A stretch of 22,548 nt of DNA from Bacteroidales bacterium (GTDB lineage Bacteria; Bacteroidota; Bacteroidia; Bacteroidales; UBA932). The translations under genes and the position numbers were made by a program. The notes below the pieces were generated by a model, which was not told the origin of the DNA, did not search any database, and saw only the letters and a program-made list of their open reading frames with translations. Shown piece after piece: positions 9,246 to 14,205 of the stretch (within the stretch, counting starts at the first letter, position 1; every line of letters starts with the position of its first letter). The DNA lies in the NCBI GenBank assembly GCA_020026355.1, contig JAHHQP010000030.1, positions 1 through 22,548 on the forward strand. Direction: 5' to 3'.

Positions 9246-10088
9246 ATGAACAGAAAACAGTTATACGAACAGATCCAGGCCAAGAAGTCCATGCTTTGCG
9301 TCGGTCTGGATGTGGATTACGACAAGATGCCGAAGTGTGTCAAGGATCTTGCTGCGGCAGGTGAAGTGGCCGTCAAAGGCAAACTTTTCAAAGGGACTTC
9401 ACGCTCCATCATCGAGTTCAACAAGAACATCATCGATGCGACGGCCGCGCATGCGGTCGCTTACAAGCCGAATCTCGCTTTCTATGAGAGTTACGGTATC
9501 GAGGGCATGCGTGCGCTGGAAGTGACGGTCGATTATATCCGTCAGCATTATCCGGAGATTTTCCTGATCGCGGATGCGAAGAGAGGGGATATCGGAAACA
9601 CGGCCCGCATGTATGCGAAGGCATATTTCGAGACTATGGATTTCGATGCAGTGACCATCGCTCCTTATATGGGTGCGGACAGCGTGACTCCATTCCTGGA
9701 GTACAAGGACAAGTGGGCGATCGTGCTGGCTTTGACTTCCAATGCTTCCGCTTATCAGTTCCAGAGCGCGACTAAGGACGGCAAGCCGCTCTATCAGGTC
9801 GTCATGGAGGAAATGATGGAAATCTCGAATCCGGACAACATGATGTTCGTTGTCGGTGCGACGAAGGCGGACAAGCTGACGGAACTCCGCGGTTTCTGTC
9901 CGGATAACTTCTTCCTGGTTCCGGGCGTCGGTGCCCAGGGAGGCTCTGCTGAGGAGGTGATCAGATACGGTTCCAATGCGATGGGCGGTCTGCTGATCAA
10001 TTCTTCCCGCGGCATCATCTATGCCGGTGATTCAGAGGACTATGCACAGAAAGCCGGTGAGGTGGCGGCACGTACGGCAAATCTTTGA
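9246..10088 (+). CDS. pyrF: Orotidine 5'-phosphate decarboxylase (long type)
   Basis: PyrF converts OMP to UMP, the last step of de novo pyrimidine synthesis. The 280 residues fit the longer type 2 subfamily. The catalytic motif DAKRGDIGNTA gives Asp110, Lys112 and Asp115, equivalent to the Asp-Lys-Asp cluster. GLDVDYDKMP at 20-29 begins the first barrel strand, VVGATKADKL is a mid-barrel strand, and VPGVGAQGG plus NSSRGIIYA form the phosphate-binding end. Start ATG 9246 lies nine bases after the M20 stop, indicating one transcript. A large palindrome follows the stop. Confidence 0.95.
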   Translation: MNRKQLYEQIQAKKSMLCVGLDVDYDKMPKCVKDLAAAGEVAVKGKLFKGTSRSIIEFNKNIIDATAAHAVAYKPNLAFYESYGIEGMRALEVTVDYIRQHYPEIFLIADAKRGDIGNTARMYAKAYFETMDFDAVTIAPYMGADSVTPFLEYKDKWAIVLALTSNASAYQFQSATKDGKPLYQVVMEEMMEISNPDNMMFVVGATKADKLTELRGFCPDNFFLVPGVGAQGGSAEEVIRYGSNAMGGLLINSSRGIIYAGDSEDYAQKAGEVAARTANL

Positions 10089-10107
10089 TTATCAGCATTG
10101 TAAAATG

Positions 10108-10149
10108 AGGACATCCCGTCTGACCTCTAGAGGTCAGACGGGATGTCCT
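10108..10149. terminator. Perfect 42-bp palindrome, probable bidirectional terminator between pyrF and maf
   Basis: Positions 10108-10128 are the exact reverse complement of 10129-10149. As RNA this gives a stem of about 19 pairs capped by CTAG. It lies between convergent genes: pyrF ends at 10088 and maf ends at 10166. T content beyond the stem is modest on the plus strand (TTCTATC) and moderate on the minus strand (CATTTTAC). A bidirectional terminator is the simplest reading. Confidence 0.75.
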
Positions 10150-10165
10150 TCTATCGGTAAGGGTG

Positions 10166-10732
10166 TCATTTGAATTCCTGCAGAAGTTCATAGACCAGAT
10201 GGACCGGGAAGCCCATTATGGTATAGAAGGAACCTTCTATCTTGTCGACGCCGATGTAGCCGATCCATTCCTGAATTCCGTAGGCTCCGGCTTTGTCGAA
10301 AGGACGGAATTCATCGACATAATGTACGATCTCTTCCTTGGTCAGTTGACGGAAGTGGACCAAGGCGGTGTCGCTGACGGTCCTGCTGCGCCGGTTGTCC
10401 CGGATGGTGACGCCGGTGATGACCTTGTGGGTCTTCCCGGAAAGGAATTCCAGCATTTCAATGGCGGCAGCCCGGTCTTTCGGCTTGCCCATCACGCGGT
10501 CGCCGCAAAGGACCAGAGTGTCTGAGGTCAGCAGCACTTCATTCGTTTCGAGCGGACGGTGGAAACCGTAGGATTTTCCGACGCTCAGCACTTCCGGAAT
10601 CTGCTCATGCGGTGTTTCCGGTTCGTACACTTCTTCGAAACTGTTGCCGGTATCTACGGTGAATTCAATACCCAGACCTTCCAGCAGTTCCTTGCGGCGA
10701 GGGGAGCCGCTGCCCAATATGATTTTCTTCAT
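10166..10732 (-). CDS. maf: Maf family nucleotide pyrophosphatase (YhdE-like)
   Basis: Maf proteins hydrolyse non-canonical or excess nucleoside triphosphates to monophosphates; the YhdE branch prefers dTTP/UTP. The 188 residues show the N-terminal SGSPRRKELL (Ser10, Arg12, Arg13), the catalytic aspartate in TSDTLV (Asp71), the GKPKDRAAA helix and GAYGIQEWIG (Gln154). The Arg/Gln pattern fits YhdE rather than YceF, whose pocket residues differ. The C-terminal FYTIMGFPVHLVYELLQ is typical. The start is the ATG at 10732, directly before MKKIILGSGSPRR. It may be transcribed from its own promoter at the ALDH 3' end or by read-through; its end faces pyrF across the palindrome. Confidence 0.92.
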   Translation of the reverse strand: MKKIILGSGSPRRKELLEGLGIEFTVDTGNSFEEVYEPETPHEQIPEVLSVGKSYGFHRPLETNEVLLTSDTLVLCGDRVMGKPKDRAAAIEMLEFLSGKTHKVITGVTIRDNRRSRTVSDTALVHFRQLTKEEIVHYVDEFRPFDKAGAYGIQEWIGYIGVDKIEGSFYTIMGFPVHLVYELLQEFK

Positions 10733-10746
10733 GATTATCGACCATT

Positions 10747-10779
10747 AAAAAATGAACCGGTCTCCAGATGGAAACCGGT
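10747..10779 (-). terminator. Probable terminator of the SDR-ALDH unit
   Basis: On the minus strand ACCGGTTTCC (10779-10770), loop ATCT and GGAGACCGGT (10765-10756) form a ten-pair stem with one G-U wobble. TTCA and six T residues follow, ending at 10747. It starts eight bases after the ALDH stop codon. It may also lie in the extreme 5' leader of maf if the promoter at 10782-10789 is used. Confidence 0.75.
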
Positions 10780-10781
10780 CG

Positions 10782-10812
10782 CAAATTTAAAGTATTTTCT
10801 TCACTAGTGAAA
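10782..10812 (-). promoter_or_regulatory. Candidate maf promoter overlapping the ALDH stop codon
   Basis: On the minus strand TAAATTTG (10789-10782) matches TAnnTTTG and includes the ALDH TAA stop. TTTC, a near match to TTTG, lies 19 bases upstream at 10812-10809. The predicted start would fall at the beginning of the ALDH terminator hairpin, about 45 bases before maf. This is a motif match only. Confidence 0.4.
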
Positions 10813-12211
10813 ACATTTTGTACGGCATGTACCGGAACGGGAGGTCGATCCAGGTGCCGGTCACGATGACGGAGCGGCTGTGGGAGAAGGCCTCGAAGCT
10901 TTCGCGCTTGTGATAATGTCCCATGCCGGAATTGCCGACTCCACCGAAAGGCACGTTCTCATTGGCGATGTGCATGATCACATCATTGATGCAGGCTCCT
11001 CCGGAGGAAGTGCGTCGGATCACGTCCCACCCGTCCTTTTTCCGGCCGAACCAGTAGAAGGCCAATGGTTTCTCTCTGGCGTTCACGAAGTCGGTCACCT
11101 TATCCTTGAAAGAACCGTCTGCTTCGTCGAAGGTGATGATCGGGAATACCGGACCGAAGATTTCTTCCGTCATGACCGGTGAGAAGAGGGACGGTGAATC
11201 GATCAGGGTCGGTTCAATGAAGCGTTCGGCCGCATCGTGGTGGCCGCCGTAGACGATGATACCGCCGTCCTGCCCGTTCCTGGCCGCTTCAATATAGCCG
11301 CACACCCGTTCGAAAGCCCGATCGTTCACCATCCGCACATAGTGCCGGTCTTTCTGGATGTCGCTTCCGTGCATTTCCTGTACCGCTTTGCCGAAAGCTT
11401 TGATGAAGGCGGCTTTCACGTCGCTGTGGATCAGGATGTAGTCCGGAGCGATGCAGGTCTGGCCGCTGTTCAGGGTCTTGCCCCAGGCGATGCGTCGTGC
11501 CGCAAGGGCGATGTCAGCCTCCTTGTCAATGATGCAGGGGCTCTTGCCGCCCAGTTCCAGGATGACCGGAGTCAGGTTCCTGGACGCCGCTTCCATGACT
11601 GTCCGGCCCAATGATGGGCTCCCGGTGAAGAAGATCAGGTCGAAGCGTTCTGCCAGCAGGGCTTCATTGACCTCCCTGTGTCCTTGGATGACCGTGACAT
11701 ATTCCGGCGGGAAGGTGTCGGCGATCATGTCCGCGATGACTTGGGAGACTTCCGGTACATAGGGCGAAGGTTTGAGGATCGCGGTGCAGCCGGAAGAGAT
11801 GGCGCCGACGAGGGGATTCAGCAGCAGCTGGATCGGGTAGTTCCAGGGAGCGATGATGAGGGAGCAGCCGAGCGGCTCCTTCACGATATAGCTCTGAGAA
11901 GGGAAAAGCTTGAGCGGCGTGCAGATCTTGCGCTTACGGGCCCATTGACCTAAATGCCTGAGGTGGGCATGGATTTCGCCTTTGACGATGCTGGTTTCGG
12001 TCATGAACGCCTCTTCGCAGGACTTGTGCAGATCTTTCCAGATCGCGTCATAGAGGGGCTGCTCCCACTTTTCAAGGGCTTGGAGCAGGAGGTGGAGCTG
12101 TTTTTTCCTCCAGCGGAGGTCAAGGGTGGTGCCGGTCGCGAAGAACTTACGCTGCGCGGCTGTCGCTTTTGCGATCGACTGGGTTGATGGCTGGTTTTCC
12201 ATGGTCTTCAT
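10787..12211 (-). CDS. Aldehyde dehydrogenase, ALDH3-like
   Basis: This NAD(P)-dependent enzyme oxidises an aldehyde to a carboxylic acid. From ATG 12211 it has 474 residues. Motifs are IIAPWNYPIQLLLNP (cofactor fold), ILKPSPY, FFTGSPSLGR, LELGGKSPC with general-base Glu219, SGQTCIAPDY with catalytic Cys253, EEIFGPVFPI and NVPFGGVGNSGMG. Missing N-terminal sequence relative to class 1 enzymes and the C-terminal 'LPFRYMPYKMFSLVKKIL' resemble ALDH3 and bacterial coniferyl or fatty aldehyde dehydrogenases. The basic, hydrophobic tail may touch the membrane. ATG 12211 is preceded by the purine-rich GGAAGAAAGAAAA; ATG 12202 is the alternative. Either start overlaps the end of the SDR gene out of frame, so the two are translated together. 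Substrate is unknown; the aldehyde made by the SDR is a natural guess. Confidence 0.88.
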   Translation of the reverse strand: MKTMENQPSTQSIAKATAAQRKFFATGTTLDLRWRKKQLHLLLQALEKWEQPLYDAIWKDLHKSCEEAFMTETSIVKGEIHAHLRHLGQWARKRKICTPLKLFPSQSYIVKEPLGCSLIIAPWNYPIQLLLNPLVGAISSGCTAILKPSPYVPEVSQVIADMIADTFPPEYVTVIQGHREVNEALLAERFDLIFFTGSPSLGRTVMEAASRNLTPVILELGGKSPCIIDKEADIALAARRIAWGKTLNSGQTCIAPDYILIHSDVKAAFIKAFGKAVQEMHGSDIQKDRHYVRMVNDRAFERVCGYIEAARNGQDGGIIVYGGHHDAAERFIEPTLIDSPSLFSPVMTEEIFGPVFPIITFDEADGSFKDKVTDFVNAREKPLAFYWFGRKKDGWDVIRRTSSGGACINDVIMHIANENVPFGGVGNSGMGHYHKRESFEAFSHSRSVIVTGTWIDLPFRYMPYKMFSLVKKIL

Positions 12212-13019
12212 TTTTCTTTCTTCCTGTAAAGTTATCCATTGTATGATAGATTCCAAACCATTCTCCGAAAATAGTATCGAACCAGCTGGTCGGCATGATG
12301 CCCTGGAAGAAGCGGATGAAATGAAAGCCCCACGGAATGCCGTTGAAACGTTTGTCGCGGGCGATGCTTTTCAGGACGGATGCTGCAACCTTCTCCGGTT
12401 TGAGGATCGGGAAGATACGGGACTGCACACCGTCGAACATGCCGGTGTTGATGTAGTAAGGGGCAACGGTCGTGACATGGACTTTGCTCTTCCTCTCTTC
12501 CAGCTCGATCCGCATGGAATCAGACCAGCCGATGGCTGCCCATTTACTGGCGCTGTAGACGCTCATGCGCGGGTTGGAAAGCATTCCTCCGGCAGAGGTG
12601 ATGTTGCAGATGTGTCCATGGTTGCGTCTGAGCATGTCAGGGAGGCAGGCGAGGGTGACGTACATCGGTGCGATGGCGTTGATGTTCATGGTTCTGGTGA
12701 TCTCGTCGACCGTGAGATGGTCGAAGGTGCTGTTGCTGGTCACGATGCCGGCGCAGTTGATCAGGATATCGACCTGTCCGCAGTCTCTGACGGTCTGCGC
12801 GTAGGCGGACATGACGGCCTCGTGGTCTGAAACGTCGACTTTGTAACCGAGAACGGAACCGTAACGGGCGTATTTCTTTTTTGTCGCGGCGATGTTCACC
12901 TCATTGACATCCCAGATGATGAGCGTTGACGCGCCCTGTTCCAGAGCCATGCGGCCCATGATGCTTCCGATGCCGGAAGCGCCTCCTGTGATAAGGACAT
13001 TGTTACCTTTGATCTTCAT
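12147..13019 (-). CDS. Short-chain dehydrogenase/reductase, SDR16C-like
   Basis: This is a classical SDR oxidoreductase of 290 residues from ATG 13019. A TTG three codons upstream is less likely. The Rossmann motif is TGGASGIG, and Asp37 after strand 2 (LIIWDVN) predicts NAD(H) preference. NCAG follows, and the catalytic Ser142-Tyr155-Lys159 triad is in NITSAGG and YSASK. The segment FHFIRFFQGIMPTSWFDTIFGEWFGIYHTMDNFTG is hydrophobic and like the C-terminus of the retinol dehydrogenase/17-beta-HSD11 (SDR16C) branch, suggesting a lipophilic alcohol or ketone. The last roughly 20 residues are polar and lie over the ALDH start codons, a probable late extension. It has its own promoter and is coupled to the ALDH gene. 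Reaction direction and substrate are inferred. Confidence 0.87.
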   Translation of the reverse strand: MKIKGNNVLITGGASGIGSIMGRMALEQGASTLIIWDVNEVNIAATKKKYARYGSVLGYKVDVSDHEAVMSAYAQTVRDCGQVDILINCAGIVTSNSTFDHLTVDEITRTMNINAIAPMYVTLACLPDMLRRNHGHICNITSAGGMLSNPRMSVYSASKWAAIGWSDSMRIELEERKSKVHVTTVAPYYINTGMFDGVQSRIFPILKPEKVAASVLKSIARDKRFNGIPWGFHFIRFFQGIMPTSWFDTIFGEWFGIYHTMDNFTGRKKNEDHGKPAINPVDRKSDSRAA

Positions 13020-13040
13020 GTTCTTCAAATTTTACGGCGG

Positions 13041-13071
13041 CAAAAGTAGAGGAAAAAAAATACCCCGGAAA
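13041..13071 (-). promoter_or_regulatory. Promoter of the SDR-ALDH pair
   Basis: On the minus strand TACTTTTG (13048-13041) is an exact TAnnTTTG match. TTTC, one base off TTTG, lies 19 bases upstream at 13071-13068, inside the kdsC terminator hairpin. The start would lie about 15-18 bases before the SDR ATG, giving a very short leader. Confidence 0.65.
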
Positions 13072-13083
13072 TCAATTCCGGGG
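13053..13083 (-). terminator. Intrinsic terminator of the DUF3467-kdsC unit
   Basis: On the minus strand CCCCGGAA (13083-13076), loop TTGAT, TTCCGGGG (13070-13063), then TA and eight T residues (13060-13053). The eight-pair stem is perfect. It is 77 bases beyond the kdsC stop and directly abuts the SDR promoter. Confidence 0.9.
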
Positions 13084-13160
13084 CAATGCCGTAAAATCCT
13101 TTTCCTGTCCGTAAACGGAGCGGATTTGGGGCGAGTGATTTCGCCACAGGGGTTGAAAGA

Positions 13161-13694
13161 TCAGAATTTCTTCGCGTAATCGTCCACGTCGAGATGCCAG
13201 CGGTCCTGGATTTTCATCACCATCTCTATGGTGTTGCGGACACAGCCGCGGCCTCCGGCGTAAGGAGAAACGAAATCAGCAGCTTCTTTTACATCCTGCA
13301 CCGCATCGGCCGGAGCAACTCCGCAACCTGAAGCCTGCATGACCGGGAGATCCGGCAGGTCGTCACCGAAATACATGATTTCCTCCGGCTGCAGTCCGTG
13401 TTTCTGGCAGAAGTCCCGGAAGTCGATCATCTTGTCCCTGGAACCTTTGTAGATGTTCTCCGGAGCGATGCCGCAGGTCTTGAAACGGAGGGTGATGCTC
13501 TCTGAGCGTCCTCCGGTGATGATGCCGAGGTGGTAACCGTTCATATTGGCCATGCGGAGGCCGAAACCGTCCTTGGAGTCGAAGGACCGGAGGAGTTCTC
13601 CGTCCATGGTCGCCAGGATACGTCCGTCAGTGAGGACACCGTCTACGTCGAAGACGAAGGCTTTGATTTTCTTGAAGGTATCGTTCAATTCCAT
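13161..13694 (-). CDS. kdsC: 3-deoxy-D-manno-octulosonate 8-phosphate phosphatase KdsC
   Basis: KdsC removes phosphate from Kdo-8-phosphate to give Kdo, the inner sugar of lipopolysaccharide. The 177-residue length is normal for this capless HAD phosphatase, which acts as a tetramer. HAD motifs: FDVDGVLTDG with nucleophile Asp15 and acid/base Asp17; IITGGRS with Thr60 and Arg63; Lys83/Lys88 region (IYKGSRDK); and FGDDLPD with Asp111, Asp112 and Asp115. The C-terminal AGGRGCVRNTIEMVM is the conserved KdsC tail near the neighbour's active site. The frame is open upstream to 13859, but ATG 13694 (MELNDTFKKIKAFVFDVDG) is the family start. It lies 25 bases after DUF3467, so one operon is likely. 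Confidence 0.93.
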   Translation of the reverse strand: MELNDTFKKIKAFVFDVDGVLTDGRILATMDGELLRSFDSKDGFGLRMANMNGYHLGIITGGRSESITLRFKTCGIAPENIYKGSRDKMIDFRDFCQKHGLQPEEIMYFGDDLPDLPVMQASGCGVAPADAVQDVKEAADFVSPYAGGRGCVRNTIEMVMKIQDRWHLDVDDYAKKF

Positions 13695-13719
13695 ATTCGT
13701 TCTATTTTGCGGTTCAGGG

Positions 13720-14070
13720 TCAGGATTTGGCGCCGTTGCCGAAACCGAACGGGAAGGCCGTGCCGCCGGGCATTTCCTCTTCTTCCATTTCTTCTTCTTG
13801 CGCTTCCATCGGCATGCCGTCCAGCTCGATAGGGCCGAACTGGGATTCATATTTTTCAATGTTGCTCTGCAGCGCGTAATTCAGCCTTTTCGCATTTTCA
13901 GGGCTCATGATGAGCCTGCTGACGACCTCTGGCTTGGGCATTCCCGGCAGTTGGGAAACGAAGTCCAGGATGAATTCATTCCTGGAATGGGTGATGACGG
14001 CCAGATTCGAATACTGTCCTTTGGCCACTACCGGATTCAGCTCGATGCTGAAGTCTTTTTCTTTATCCAT
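13720..14070 (-). CDS. DUF3467 domain protein
   Basis: A 116-residue protein of unknown function. Residues about 8-75 match the DUF3467 pattern: IELNPVVAKGQYSNLAVITHS, then NEFILDFVSQLPGMPKPEV and SRLIMSPENAKRLNYALQSNIEKYE. The tail (about 86-100) is a run of Met and Glu, followed by PGGTAFPFGFGNGAKS. No signal peptide or membrane segment is seen, so it is cytoplasmic. The family is common in Bacteroidota, and in several genomes I recall it lying near rpoC; here it instead leads the kdsC transcript. It has a -7 box at 14116-14123 on the minus strand, back-to-back with the valS promoter. Confidence 0.85.
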   Translation of the reverse strand: MDKEKDFSIELNPVVAKGQYSNLAVITHSRNEFILDFVSQLPGMPKPEVVSRLIMSPENAKRLNYALQSNIEKYESQFGPIELDGMPMEAQEEEMEEEEMPGGTAFPFGFGNGAKS

Positions 14071-14115
14071 ATGCTGTCGTTTTTATTGTTTGTCTTTTTA
14101 AGGTTCATGTCTGCG

Positions 14116-14123
14116 CAAAGTTA
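14116..14123 (-). promoter_or_regulatory. -7 box of the DUF3467-kdsC promoter
   Basis: On the minus strand TAACTTTG (14123-14116) is an exact TAnnTTTG match. No good TTTG is seen at the -33 position. The start near 14109-14112 would leave a leader of about 40 A-rich bases, without a Shine-Dalgarno site. Confidence 0.6.
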
Positions 14124-14135
14124 GTGAAAAAATCG

Positions 14136-14143
14136 TATATTTG
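14136..14143 (+). promoter_or_regulatory. -7 box of the valS operon promoter
   Basis: TATATTTG (14136-14143) matches TAnnTTTG exactly. The expected -33 position overlaps the -7 box of the divergent DUF3467 promoter. The predicted start near 14148-14150 gives a leader of about 56 bases, which contains the small hairpin CCGC-CTCA-GCGG at 14156-14167. Confidence 0.65.
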
Positions 14144-14205
14144 CACGATATTGTGCCGCCTCAGCGGTCATGTTGATACGAATAATCATAAAACTTGAAT
14201 ACTAT

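Noticed and set aside
13695..13859. N-terminal extension of kdsC
   Set aside because: The extra residues are basic low-complexity sequence overlapping the DUF3467 gene in another frame; the family start is MELNDTFKKIKAFVFDVDG.
14144..14205. T-box or other tRNA-sensing leader before valS
   Set aside because: The leader is only about 56 bases with one 4-pair hairpin; there is no room for a T-box specifier stem or antiterminator.
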